From the NCBI GenBank assembly GCA_000955795.1, contig JYOB01000010.1, forward strand, positions 62,001 to 126,000: a stretch of DNA of 64,000 nucleotides, given 5' to 3'. Below, piece by piece: positions 44,451 to 53,419 of this stretch; within the stretch, counting starts at the first letter, position 1; each line of letters begins with the position of its first letter. Origin of the DNA: Burkholderiaceae bacterium 26 (GTDB taxonomy: Bacteria; Pseudomonadota; Gammaproteobacteria; Burkholderiales; Burkholderiaceae). The position numbers and the translations under genes were made by a program. A model generated the notes under the pieces. The model saw nothing but the letters and a program-made list of their open reading frames with translations. It made no database searches and had not been told where the DNA came from.

Positions 44451-45158
44451 TTATGTCGCTTGTGTTGCCTGCACGAACTGCAGCAGATCGCGCATGTCGT
44501 GGCCGGCCGCGGTGGGCGCCACGTCGAGTGCCTCGGGCGGATGCCCCAGGCGATTGATCCAGAATGTTGTGAAGCCGTACCACGTCGCACCGCAAGCATC
44601 CCAGCCGTTGGACGACACAAACAGAATCTGTTCCACCTGTTCAGGGGACAGGCCAAAGGCTTGCGGCGCCAGCGCATAAGCTTGCGGCGCGGTCTTGTAG
44701 AGCTTGACCGCATCGACCGACAGCACGTGATCGAACAGCCCAGACATGCCGGCACTCTTCACGGCAATGTCGAGCATCTGCGGGTTGCCGTTGGAGAGGA
44801 TGCCCAGCGGCAGTCCCATCTCGCGCAGGCGGCGCAGCGCGGACACGTTTTCGGGAAACGCCGACAGGCACGCATATTCGCGCATCAGCGTGGCTTCGTC
44901 GTGGGCGGAAAGCTCTACGCCCAGGCGCGCCGCCGCATAGCGCAGCGCATCGACGGTGATGTCCCAGAACGGCTTGTAGTGTTCGCCCGAGGGGCCGGCC
45001 AGCGAACGGATGCGCGTGTAGTCGATCTGCTTGTCACGCCAGAGCACCGACAGCGCTTCGCCCTTGCCGGCAAACAGTTGCTCGGCGCGCGCGGCCACGG
45101 AATACACGTCGAACAACGTGCCATAGGCATCGAAAACCACCGCGCGAATCGAACTCAT
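44451..45158 (-). CDS. Haloacid dehalogenase, type II
   Basis: The 235-residue HAD hydrolase carries the nucleophile Asp in VVFDAYGTLFD, the Ser/Asn motif in LGILSNGNPQML, the motif III Lys in VKLYKTAP, and the type II dehalogenase segment VSSNGWDACGATWYGF. Relatives hydrolyse L-2-haloacids, for example chloroacetate to glycolate. Glycolate oxidised to glyoxylate would feed aceB directly downstream. GGAG precedes the ATG at 45158. The LysR gene diverges from it. Confidence 0.88.
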   Translation of the reverse strand: MSSIRAVVFDAYGTLFDVYSVAARAEQLFAGKGEALSVLWRDKQIDYTRIRSLAGPSGEHYKPFWDITVDALRYAAARLGVELSAHDEATLMREYACLSAFPENVSALRRLREMGLPLGILSNGNPQMLDIAVKSAGMSGLFDHVLSVDAVKLYKTAPQAYALAPQAFGLSPEQVEQILFVSSNGWDACGATWYGFTTFWINRLGHPPEALDVAPTAAGHDMRDLLQFVQATQAT

Positions 45159-45309
45159 CAGAAGCTCCACGGACCCGAAGGTCCCGCATTTTCGCGTTCT
45201 ACTAAGCAGAACGCCTTGCCGACCTTCGCAACGAGGGCCATTGTAGAAAAGCTGACGCACCGCACAAAGACGGCAATGGTCACTTGATCTTTAACTTTTA
45301 CCGATGGAA

Positions 45310-45337
45310 TGACGAGTGATAACCTTTATATTCGTCA
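45310..45337. promoter_or_regulatory. Inverted repeat upstream of the LysR gene
   Basis: TGACGA and TCGTCA flank a 16-base AT-rich centre in the region shared by the divergent dehalogenase-aceB and LysR genes. The size and place fit an operator, but LysR sites are typically T-N11-A and this repeat is short. Confidence 0.35.
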
Positions 45338-45376
45338 CAATCCCGCAGGCCCCGGTTGCCACGGTATACATCAGGC

Positions 45377-46306
45377 ATGGATCATTTCAAGCAGCTCGAA
45401 ACATTTGTCGCCGTCGCAACACGCGGCAGCCTATCCGCCGCCGCCGCCGCTGAGGGCGTGGCGCCTGCCATCATCGGGCGCCGCATCGACGCGCTGGAAG
45501 AACGCCTGGGCGTCAAGCTCCTGGTGCGCACCACGCGACGCATTACCCTCACGTTCGAGGGTTCGGCGTTCCTGGAAGATTGCCAGCGCATTCTCAATGA
45601 CCTGCACAACGCCGAGGCCAGCGTCTCGGCCGGTGGCGTAAAAGCCAGCGGGCACCTGCGCGTGACCGCCCCCGCCGGCTTTGGCCGCCGCCATGTCGCG
45701 CCGATGGTGCCGGACTTTATTGAGGCCCACCCGGATGTCTCAATGACGCTGGACCTGGGCGACCGTGTGGTCGACCTCGTCAACGAAGGTTTCGATTGCG
45801 CGATCCGCCTGGGCGACCTGCCGGATTCGAGCCTCGTGTCGATCCGCCTCTGGGAAAACCGCCGCGTGGTGGTGGCTGCGCCGTCGTACCTGGAGCGCCG
45901 GGGCGTTCCAACGCAGGTGGAGCAGCTTTCGACGCACAACTGCCTGGCCTTCGGCGCCAGCGCCAACGTGCAGCGCGGCTGGGTCTTCCAGCAAGGCGGC
46001 AAGGCCGTCACCGTGAAGGTGTCCGGCACGATGGAATGCACGGACGGCGCCGTGCTGCGCGAGTGGTGCCTGCAAGGCTACGGCTTGGCGTGGCGCTCGT
46101 GGTGGGAGGTCGGGCATGACATTGCCACAGGCAAACTGGTGACGGTGCTCGACGCCTTCGAAGCGCCGCCGATCGGCATCCACGCGGTGTTCCCTCAGCG
46201 CAAGCATCTGCCGCTGCGCGTGCGCCTGTTTATCGATTTCCTTAAGAACACGTATGGCAACCCGGCCTACTGGCGCCGGGCGGACGCCGTTATCGGGATC
46301 GATTAG
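45377..46306 (+). CDS. LysR-family transcriptional regulator
   Basis: The 309-residue regulator has an N-terminal winged helix-turn-helix (FKQLETFVAVATRGSLSAAA, IGRRIDALEERLGVKLLVR) and a C-terminal periplasmic-binding-like effector domain. Divergence from the dehalogenase-aceB pair suggests those as targets. The ATG at 45377 opens DHFKQLETFV, the standard LysR start; TTG at 45356 is less likely. Effector unknown. Confidence 0.88.
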   Translation: MDHFKQLETFVAVATRGSLSAAAAAEGVAPAIIGRRIDALEERLGVKLLVRTTRRITLTFEGSAFLEDCQRILNDLHNAEASVSAGGVKASGHLRVTAPAGFGRRHVAPMVPDFIEAHPDVSMTLDLGDRVVDLVNEGFDCAIRLGDLPDSSLVSIRLWENRRVVVAAPSYLERRGVPTQVEQLSTHNCLAFGASANVQRGWVFQQGGKAVTVKVSGTMECTDGAVLREWCLQGYGLAWRSWWEVGHDIATGKLVTVLDAFEAPPIGIHAVFPQRKHLPLRVRLFIDFLKNTYGNPAYWRRADAVIGID

Positions 46307-46389
46307 CAATCACCCCAAGTGGGTGAAACACCGCGTGCGGCCTACAATCAAGACAAGACCGTCTTCCGCATCCCACCTCAGGAGGCCGC

Positions 46390-46824
46390 ATGTTCCAGCA
46401 CATCCTCATCCCCACCGATGGTTCCGAGCTGTCGCGCAAGGCGGTGGCGGGCGCGCTCGATTTTGCCAAGACGCTGGGCGCACGCTTGACGGCCTACACC
46501 TGCCTTGAGGAATACCCATACACACCGTTCTCCGAGATCGTCGTCGAGACGCCGCAGGCGTTCAAGGAGCGCGTCGAAGCGCAGGCGCGCGTGGTGCTCA
46601 AGGACGTGGAGGACGCCGCCGTCAGCGCCGGCATCAACTGCGACACCGACATGAGCTGCTTTGCCGTGCCCTACATGGGAATCATCGACGCGGCCGAGCG
46701 CCATGGCTGCGACGTTATCTTCATGGCATCCCACGGCCGGCGCGGGTTGGCGGGGCTGCTGCTCGGCAGCGAAACGCAAAAGGTGCTTACGCATACGGAG
46801 ATTCCGGTGATCGTCTATCGCTGA
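46390..46824 (+). CDS. Universal stress protein (UspA family)
   Basis: The 144-residue protein begins MFQHILIPTDGSELS and ends with the ATP-binding loop ASHGRRGLAGLLLGSETQKVL (G-2x-G-9x-G-S type). It therefore belongs to the nucleotide-binding UspA/UspFG branch. AGGAGG precedes the ATG. An intrinsic terminator follows, so it is a single-gene unit. Confidence 0.9.
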   Translation: MFQHILIPTDGSELSRKAVAGALDFAKTLGARLTAYTCLEEYPYTPFSEIVVETPQAFKERVEAQARVVLKDVEDAAVSAGINCDTDMSCFAVPYMGIIDAAERHGCDVIFMASHGRRGLAGLLLGSETQKVLTHTEIPVIVYR

Positions 46825-46851
46825 AATTCCACGCTGCCCGCACGACATCCA

Positions 46852-46878
46852 GCCGCCTTTTCAGGCGGCTTTTTTTTC
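46852..46878 (+). terminator. Intrinsic terminator after the universal stress gene
   Basis: GCCGCC-TTTTCA-GGCGGC is followed by a run of eight T on the plus strand. Confidence 0.85.
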
Positions 46879-46881
46879 TCC

Positions 46882-46942
46882 TTGACTCTTGTCTTGCTGG
46901 CGCATACAACTTTGTACACAAAACAAAAACATCTTGTGTACA
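46882..46942 (+). promoter_or_regulatory. Promoter and inverted operator of the NCS1 transporter unit
   Basis: TTGACT (46882-46887), 17 bases, then TACAAC (46905-46910) makes a good sigma-70 promoter. Immediately downstream, TGTACACA (46913-46920) and TGTGTACA (46935-46942) form an inverted repeat covering the start of transcription. GntR/FadR-type proteins bind such sites, and a GntR gene closes this unit, so repression by it is likely. Confidence 0.7.
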
Positions 46943-47001
46943 TTTTTGCGCACAAAGACTGCACGGCCTGGAAACCGGCAAAAAAAGCCAAAGGAGACAG
47001 C

Positions 47002-48492
47002 ATGACCAGCACCACCGCTTCGGCGGCGCAGGCGGTTGATTCGCCACACGCGCATCCCAACGTCGTCATCAAGCCGCACTACGACCCGCGGCTTACCAAC
47101 GAAGACCTCGCCCCGCTACGCAAGCAGACCTGGGGCACTTACAACATCTTCGCGTTCTGGATGTCCGACGTGCATAGCGTGGGCGGGTACCTGACGGCAG
47201 CCAGTCTGTTCTCGCTGGGCCTGTCGAGCCTGCAGGTGCTGTTTGCGCTGCTGGCGGGCATCGTGATCGTGCAGGTGTTTTGCAACCTCGTCGCCAAACC
47301 CAGCCAGGCGACCGGCACGCCGTATCCGGTGATCTGCCGCGCCTCGTTCGGGGTGCTGGGCGCCAACATTCCGGCCATCATCCGGGGGCTGATTGCGGTG
47401 GCGTGGTACGGCATCCAGACCTATCTGGCATCGAGCGCATTCCTCGTGCTGGCGCTGAAGTTCATGCCGCAACTCGCGTCGTATGCAGACGCCACGCAGC
47501 ACGGCTTTGTGGGCCTGTCGACGCTCGGTTGGTCGGCGTTCATGCTGCTGTGGGTGCTGCAGGCGTTCGTGTTCTGGCACGGCATGGAATCAATCCGCAA
47601 GTTCATCGACTGGGCCGGCCCGGCGGTGTACGTGGTGATGATTGCGCTGGCCGCATGGCTCGTGCACAAGGCGGGCTGGAACAACATCAACCTGACGCTT
47701 TCCTTCCTCAAATACGAGGGCTGGGATGCGGTGCCGGTGGTGCTGGGCGGGATCGCGCTGGTGGTCTCGTACTTCTCGGGCCCGATGCTCAACTTCGGTG
47801 ACTTCTCCCGCTACGGCAAGGATTTCACCTCGGTCAAACGCGGCAACTTCTGGGGGCTGCCGGTCAACTTCCTCGGCTTCGCGCTGCTGACCGTCATCAC
47901 CACGTCGGCCACGCTGCCGGTATTTGGCGAGATGATCTCCGACCCGGTCGCCGTCGTTGCGCGCATCGACAACATCACGGCCGTCGTCCTGGGCGCGCTC
48001 ACGTTCATGATCGCCACCATCGGCATCAACATCGTCGCCAACTTCGTGTCGCCGGCATTCGACTTTTCCAACGTGGCGCCGCAGCACATCAGTTGGCGCA
48101 CGGGCGGCATGATTGCCGCAGTGGCGTCGATCTTCATCACGCCCTGGAACCTCTACAACAACCCCGAGGTGATTCACTACACGATCGACGTGCTGGGCGC
48201 GTTCATCGGTCCGCTGTTCGGCATCCTGATCGCCGATTTCTACTTCGTGCACCGTCAGCAGGTGCATGTGGACGATCTCTACACGCTGCGCCCCACCGGC
48301 CGCTACTGGTACCGCAACGGCTACAACCCGGCTGCGGTCTGGACGCTGATCCCCTCCGCTCTGATCCCGATGGCATGCGTGGTCTTCGAACGGCTGCACG
48401 CGCTGGCCAACTACAGCTGGTTCATCGGCGTGGGCATCGCGCTGGCGCTCTACACCGTGCTCAGCCGCAAGCAAGGCACCCTCACCCGCTAA
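47002..48492 (+). CDS. NCS1-family transporter (hydantoin/allantoin/purine type)
   Basis: The 496-residue protein has about 12 predicted helices and the NCS1 opening KQTWGTYNIFAFWMSDVHSVG. The central TTSATLPVFGEM and FDFSNVAPQHISW segments are typical. Members carry hydantoins, allantoin, cytosine or purines. The adjacent racemase suggests a hydantoin- or allantoin-like substrate. AAGGAGA sits 7 bases before the ATG at 47002; an ORF from 46882 would begin in the promoter. Confidence 0.88.
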   Translation: MTSTTASAAQAVDSPHAHPNVVIKPHYDPRLTNEDLAPLRKQTWGTYNIFAFWMSDVHSVGGYLTAASLFSLGLSSLQVLFALLAGIVIVQVFCNLVAKPSQATGTPYPVICRASFGVLGANIPAIIRGLIAVAWYGIQTYLASSAFLVLALKFMPQLASYADATQHGFVGLSTLGWSAFMLLWVLQAFVFWHGMESIRKFIDWAGPAVYVVMIALAAWLVHKAGWNNINLTLSFLKYEGWDAVPVVLGGIALVVSYFSGPMLNFGDFSRYGKDFTSVKRGNFWGLPVNFLGFALLTVITTSATLPVFGEMISDPVAVVARIDNITAVVLGALTFMIATIGINIVANFVSPAFDFSNVAPQHISWRTGGMIAAVASIFITPWNLYNNPEVIHYTIDVLGAFIGPLFGILIADFYFVHRQQVHVDDLYTLRPTGRYWYRNGYNPAAVWTLIPSALIPMACVVFERLHALANYSWFIGVGIALALYTVLSRKQGTLTR

Positions 48493-48517
48493 TCCGAGTC
48501 ATCGACGCATCAAGCAC

Positions 48518-49252
48518 ATGGACATCCGCATCATCAATCCCAACACCACGGCGAGCATGACCGCGCTCATCGGCCGCTGCGCCCAAGCAGCAGCCGCGCC
48601 GGGCACGCGCATCACGGCGGTGAGCCCAAAGATGGGCCCGGCTTCCATCGAGAGCCACTACGACGAGGCGCTCTCGGTGCCCGGCATCCTGGAGGAAATC
48701 CGCCACGGCGAATGCGATAGCGCCGACGCCTACGTCATCGCCTGCTTTGGCGACCCGGGCCTCTACGCCGCACGCGAACTGGCGCACGGCCCCGTGGTGG
48801 GCATCGCCGAAGCCGCCATGCACATGGCCAGCCTGATCGGCAACAGCTTCAGCGTGGTGACGACACTGGAGCGCACCGTCGGCATGGCCTGGCACCTGGC
48901 CGAGCGCTACGGCATGCGGCATGCGTGCCGCAACGTCCATGCAAGCGACCTGCCCGTGCTCGACCTAGAGAAACCCGGCTCCAACGCGCGCCAGATCATC
49001 CTGGAAGCGTGCCGAAGCGCGCTTGCACAAGACCGCAGCGACTGCATCGTGCTCGGCTGTGCCGGCATGGCAGACCTGTGCGAAGACCTGAGCACCGAGC
49101 TGCGCGTGCCCGTCATCGACGGCGTGGTTGCGGCGGTAAAGCTGGTCGAGGCGCTGGTCGGCATGCGGCTTTCCACCAGCAAGCGCGGCGATTGGGCCCG
49201 GCCGCTTCCGAAACCCTACACAGGAATGCTCGCTCCGTTTGCGCTGGCGTAG
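48518..49252 (+). CDS. Aspartate/glutamate/hydantoin racemase family protein
   Basis: The 244-residue protein starts MDIRIINPNTTASMT, the usual opening of hydantoin and allantoin racemases. The two catalytic Cys appear in IACFGDPG and VLGCAGMADL. The family racemises hydantoins or allantoin at the chiral carbon. It lies 25 bases after the NCS1 transporter gene, probably co-transcribed. Confidence 0.88.
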   Translation: MDIRIINPNTTASMTALIGRCAQAAAAPGTRITAVSPKMGPASIESHYDEALSVPGILEEIRHGECDSADAYVIACFGDPGLYAARELAHGPVVGIAEAAMHMASLIGNSFSVVTTLERTVGMAWHLAERYGMRHACRNVHASDLPVLDLEKPGSNARQIILEACRSALAQDRSDCIVLGCAGMADLCEDLSTELRVPVIDGVVAAVKLVEALVGMRLSTSKRGDWARPLPKPYTGMLAPFALA

Positions 49253-49280
49253 TGCAAAGCGGAGTGGCGCATTTGCTACC

Positions 49281-50021
49281 ATGCACCATTCCGCTTTTTC
49301 TTCTGCACTGCCATCTGCCATGCCCGCACCCGCCCGGGAACCTGCCGACGGCCAACCGGCCGCCGAACCGATCTACCAGGGCCTGCTGACGGCCATCATG
49401 GAGCACCGACTGCCGGCCGGCACCAAGCTGGTCGAGGAGAGGCTGTGTGAAGCCACCGGCGCGGGCCGGCCGCGCATCCGCCAGGTGCTGGCGCGGTTGG
49501 CGCATGAGCATCTGGTGACCCTCGTGCCCAACAAGGGCGCTTTCGTCGCGCAGCCTTCCGTGAAAGAGGCACGCGACGTTTTCCAGACCCGCCGCATCAT
49601 CGAACCCGAACTGGCCAGCATGCTGGCAAACGCCTGCACGCCCGCCAAGGCCAAACGCCTGCGCGAACACATCGCGGCCGAACACGCAGCACGCGAAAGC
49701 GGCGACCGGGCGGCGACCATCCGTCTGTCCGGCGAATATCACGTCCTGATTGCCGAGATGGCCGGCAACCATGTGCTGGAACGGCTCACGCGCGAAGCCG
49801 TCTCGCGCACGTGCCTGATCATCACGCTCTATGACCGCCCGGGCCTGCCCGCCTGCCCCGAGCACGAGCACGACACCCTGACCGAAGCGATTGCCACCGG
49901 CGATGCCGCACGTGCGCACGACCTGATGCGCGAGCATCTGGAGCACATCGAGCACTCGCTCGACCTGCACGCGACACCCACATCGGCGCTGGATCTCGAA
50001 TCGATCTTCAAGCGCGCCTGA
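49281..50021 (+). CDS. GntR-family regulator with FCD domain
   Basis: The protein has an N-terminal GntR helix-turn-helix (YQGLLTAIMEHRLPAGTKLVEE, LARLAHEHLVTLVPNKGAF) and a C-terminal all-helical FCD domain with metal/carboxylate-binding residues (EPELASML, EYHVLIAEMAGNHVLERL). It follows the racemase in the same orientation and likely represses the unit through the TGTACACA palindrome. The start may be ATG 49281 or 49320; neither has a strong ribosome site. Confidence 0.87.
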   Translation: MHHSAFSSALPSAMPAPAREPADGQPAAEPIYQGLLTAIMEHRLPAGTKLVEERLCEATGAGRPRIRQVLARLAHEHLVTLVPNKGAFVAQPSVKEARDVFQTRRIIEPELASMLANACTPAKAKRLREHIAAEHAARESGDRAATIRLSGEYHVLIAEMAGNHVLERLTREAVSRTCLIITLYDRPGLPACPEHEHDTLTEAIATGDAARAHDLMREHLEHIEHSLDLHATPTSALDLESIFKRA

Positions 50022-50048
50022 TCAGCCGCGCCGCAATCGCACAGACGA

Positions 50049-50079
50049 AAAAAAACCGCGCCGTTGCAGAGGCGCGGTT
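50049..50079 (-). terminator. Intrinsic terminator for aceA
   Basis: On the minus strand AACCGCGCC ... GGCGCGGTT is followed by a run of T. It lies beyond the aceA stop at 50145 and just past the end of the convergent GntR gene. Confidence 0.8.
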
Positions 50080-50144
50080 CGAGAGGCCGGCGTGTGGTCA
50101 GCACGGCCGGCCCAGGTACCTAGGTGCCGGATGCGTCGGCAACC

Positions 50145-51449
<1,305 letters not shown>

Positions 51450-51569
51450 CGCACTCTCCTGTTTGATCGCATCCATCAAATAAAAACCGGGTAACTCACT
51501 CTGCGCCTTGAGCCGCTCGCACCTTCTTGGGGCGCAGCCAGGTGGCTCAGGTCATATGTCTTATATAAG

Positions 51570-51599
51570 AGTGTAGAAATGGCCGGTGCAGCGCAACAA
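51570..51599 (-). promoter_or_regulatory. Predicted aceA promoter
   Basis: On the minus strand TTGTTG (51599-51594), 18 bases, then TACACT (51575-51570). This places the transcript start about 110 bases before the aceA ATG. Confidence 0.45.
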
Positions 51600-51660
51600 G
51601 GAGAACATGCGCAGGAGTTGAAGTTTTTACATCATATTTTTCAATGACTTACTTCCATCG

Positions 51661-51759
51661 TTTCATGATGCGGAAAGATTTTTTCTATCATGAAAGAAGG
51701 TGATGGTGCTGTGCGATGCAGAATTTTTGCGGACCAAAACCTCTTTCCGCATTGTGAAA
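51661..51759. promoter_or_regulatory. Three related 15-16-base palindromic sites upstream of aceA
   Basis: TTTCATGATGCGGAAA (51661-51676) and the inverse of TTTCCGCATTGTGAAA (51744-51759) agree at 14 of 16 positions. A third, TTTTCTATCATGAAA (51681-51695), shares the TTTCATGAT half in inverted orientation. TTTC-N8-GAAA sites are typical of IclR-type regulators. They lie 60-160 bases upstream of the predicted aceA -35, suiting activation rather than simple occlusion. Confidence 0.55.
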
Positions 51760-51794
51760 AATTGTGGGCGTATGTCCATCACATCGCAGGGCCA

Positions 51795-51819
51795 CAAAAA
51801 ACGCCGCAGATGCGGCGTT
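51795..51819 (-). terminator. Intrinsic terminator of the C4-like transcription unit
   Basis: On the minus strand AACGCCGC-ATCT-GCGGCGTT is followed by a T-run, 24 bases beyond the stop of the 87-residue protein gene. Confidence 0.8.
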
Positions 51820-51842
51820 CAGGATGGTGATCGTGCGGGAAC

Positions 51843-52106
51843 TCAGGACGTGCGTTCTACTTCCGCCAAGACGTCCCACTGCAGGAGATCCGGCGCCTTG
51901 CCCTGGAGGGCTGCGGCTACGAACAGATAGATCGCATCGATGAAACCGGCCCGAAACTCGCGCGGCAGTGCGTGCGTGATGCCGTCGATCTTCGAGCGCA
52001 GCCGCATGGCCGCGAAGGGCCGGCCGGCACGCGCGTCGATGTGCGTGCGACAGAGGAAATCCTTGGCTGCGAGGGCGCCCGATTGGTAGTGGCGTAAAGC
52101 GCTCAA
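51843..52106 (-). CDS. Small protein of unknown function behind a C4-like antisense RNA
   Basis: The 87-residue product starts at a TTG (52106) preceded by GGAGG at 6 bases; its first bases overlap the stop of the 30-codon leader ORF (TTGA). It reads SALRHYQSGALAAKDF at the start, has a basic centre (ARAGRPFAAMRLRSKIDG), and a hydrophobic C-terminal segment (FIDAIYLFVAAALQG). I do not recognise a family. Translational coupling and the antisense RNA upstream mimic how phage P1 controls icd/ant, so it may be a toxic or regulatory product, but this is inference. Confidence 0.65.
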   Translation of the reverse strand: MSALRHYQSGALAAKDFLCRTHIDARAGRPFAAMRLRSKIDGITHALPREFRAGFIDAIYLFVAAALQGKAPDLLQWDVLAEVERTS

Positions 52107-52195
52107 CGTGCACCTCCGTAAGACGGATGCCAGGAGATGCAGGGCGGTGGCGAGGGGTAAGACGCGGGGCGATGCCCGCTTGATGCGAAAGACAT
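52103..52195 (-). CDS. 30-residue leader peptide ORF of the C4-like unit
   Basis: ATG at 52195 has AGGAG 5 bases upstream, a near-ideal ribosome site. The peptide is Ser/Pro-rich (MSFASSGHRPASYPS...). Its TGA at 52105-52103 overlaps the TTG start of the 87-residue gene. The ribosome site lies inside a box (CATCTAGGAG) complementary to the C4-like RNA, so antisense pairing would block its translation and, by coupling, the gene behind it. Confidence 0.6.
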   Translation of the reverse strand: MSFASSGHRPASYPSPPPCISWHPSYGGAR

Positions 52196-52242
52196 GACGT
52201 CTCCTAGATGAAGAGGCCAGCCGTTCGCTGCTAAACGAGGGT

Positions 52243-52319
52243 GGCGGGCCTGACGACGGCGTTAGCAGACCGGCCATCTAGAAACCGGCAGACCCGAAGG
52301 TCTCACCGCCCGGCCCGCC
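52243..52319 (-). ncRNA. C4-like antisense RNA element (77 nt)
   Basis: On the minus strand the element is closed by an 8-base stem, GGCGGGCC/GGCCCGCC, and holds an AGACC-TTCG-GGTCT hairpin (52290-52303). Single-stranded segments TCTAGATGG (52282-52274) and CTGCTAAC (52268-52261) are complementary to target boxes present both upstream (CCATCTAGA at 52366-52358; GTTTAGCAGC at 52388-52379) and downstream (CATCTAG at 52210-52204; GTTTAGCAGC at 52236-52227). The order and the 77-base length match phage P1/P7 C4 antisense RNA. Confidence 0.75.
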
Positions 52320-52408
52320 ATGAAGCATAGGCGTGCACAAGCACCGGACATTGTCCGTCTAGATGGCACATCTTGTGGGCTGCTAAACCCGGCTGCTCGA
52401 ACGAACAG

Positions 52409-52444
52409 CGCGCGAATTATATCGCGCGCCCCTCCCCCTCAAAA
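52409..52444 (-). promoter_or_regulatory. Promoter of the C4-like unit within a perfect palindrome
   Basis: On the minus strand TATAAT (52421-52416) has TTTTGA 17 bases upstream (52444-52439). The -10 is the centre of an 8-base perfect inverted repeat, GCGCGCGA-N6-TCGCGCGC, which could be an operator. The promoter lies just past the 3' end of the GGCT-like gene, which stops at 52451. Confidence 0.6.
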
Positions 52445-52450
52445 TCGGAA

Positions 52451-52870
52451 TCAGCCTCGAGACAAGCGATGCGCCACCCAATCTCCACCCGTGATGACGG
52501 GCCGCCCGGCAATGTGCTGCGGGCTGACCGGATAGACAATGCAGTCGACCGGTTCGCTACCCAGCATGACGGCGTGGTTCTCGCGCAGGAACAGCGCGTC
52601 GCCGCCGGGGTAGACCTCTTCGATTTCGTCCAGCACGGGGACAAGCGCCGCGTCGATTTGGTACACATCGCCACGCACGGCGGTGCCGGTCGGGTCCAGC
52701 ACGAGGCCGGGGTACGCACCAAAGTCGTACAGGCGGCCGTGCAACGTGGCGGTACCGAGCAGCTCCGGTTCGGGAATGCCGCGCTTGGCTGCGGCAACCC
52801 GCAAATCATTCGCCTCACCGGCACGCAGCGTGCCGTAGACGAACACATGGATGGCATTGGCGCGGGTCAT
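52451..52870 (-). CDS. Gamma-glutamylcyclotransferase-like (AIG2/GGCT) protein
   Basis: The 139-residue protein has the GGCT-fold N-terminal signature [12 protein letters not shown], with the YGxLR loop that binds the gamma-glutamyl group, and [16 protein letters not shown]. The catalytic Glu of the family would correspond to a residue in [10 protein letters not shown]. Its substrate is unknown. The ATG overlaps the rraA-like stop (ATGA), so the two are coupled. Confidence 0.85.
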   Translation of the reverse strand: MTRANAIHVFVYGTLRAGEANDLRVAAAKRGIPEPELLGTATLHGRLYDFGAYPGLVLDPTGTAVRGDVYQIDAALVPVLDEIEEVYPGGDALFLRENHAVMLGSEPVDCIVYPVSPQHIAGRPVITGGDWVAHRLSRG

Positions 52871-53364
52871 TCGAGCATGTCCAGCGAAACCAGCACGCCG
52901 TCTTCATCGGCATAGATCCATTCGCCGGACTGGATGTAAGCACCCGGCATCTGCACGCCCACTTCGCGCTGCCCAGCGTTTTTCTTGATGCTTTTGCGCG
53001 GGTGCACGGCCAGTGCGTGGATGCCGACGTTGCATTCGGCCAGCTCGCGCGTATCCCGCACGCAGCCGTTGAGCAGAATCCCTTCCCAACCGTTCTCTTC
53101 CGCCAGCTTGCCGAGGTTGCCGCCCACCAGCGCGCAGCGCAGCGAGCCGCCGCCGTCGATCACCAGCACGCGGCCTGCACCCTGCTCTTCCAGCGCGGCG
53201 CGTACCAGGCCGTTGTCTTCAAACACCTTGAGCGTGGAAGCTGGGCCGGCAAACGCAGCGCGCTTGCCAAAGCTGCGAAATACCGGCGTGAGCACACGCA
53301 GGCTGCCGTACACCAGCTTGTCTTCGTGCATGTCGCACAAATCAGTCACGGGAATCATCGTCAT
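52867..53364 (-). CDS. rraA: RraA-family protein
   Basis: The 165-residue protein carries the RraA segment [26 protein letters not shown] followed by [13 protein letters not shown]. coli RraA inhibits RNase E; related proteins are HMG/CHA aldolases. The Arg and Asp in GCVRD that bind metal and substrate in aldolases are present, so an enzymatic role is possible. The ATG at 53364 is chosen; the open extension to 53508 is not conserved-looking. Confidence 0.88.
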   Translation of the reverse strand: MTMIPVTDLCDMHEDKLVYGSLRVLTPVFRSFGKRAAFAGPASTLKVFEDNGLVRAALEEQGAGRVLVIDGGGSLRCALVGGNLGKLAEENGWEGILLNGCVRDTRELAECNVGIHALAVHPRKSIKKNAGQREVGVQMPGAYIQSGEWIYADEDGVLVSLDMLE

Positions 53365-53419
53365 GGCAATGGATGGTTTGGCGTTGGCAAAAACAAAGAA
53401 ACAAAAAACGAAAGCGGAT

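Noticed and set aside
46882-47001. Extended start of the NCS1 transporter
   Set aside because: The first codons would be the -35 and operator; the ATG at 47002 has AAGGAGA.
52107-52277. Longer version of the 87-aa protein starting near 52277
   Set aside because: It would translate through the C4-like target boxes, while TTG 52106 has GGAGG and overlaps the leader stop.
51795-52444. Prophage remnant around the C4-like element
   Set aside because: No integrase, terminase, capsid or att-like repeat is visible; flanking genes are core metabolism.
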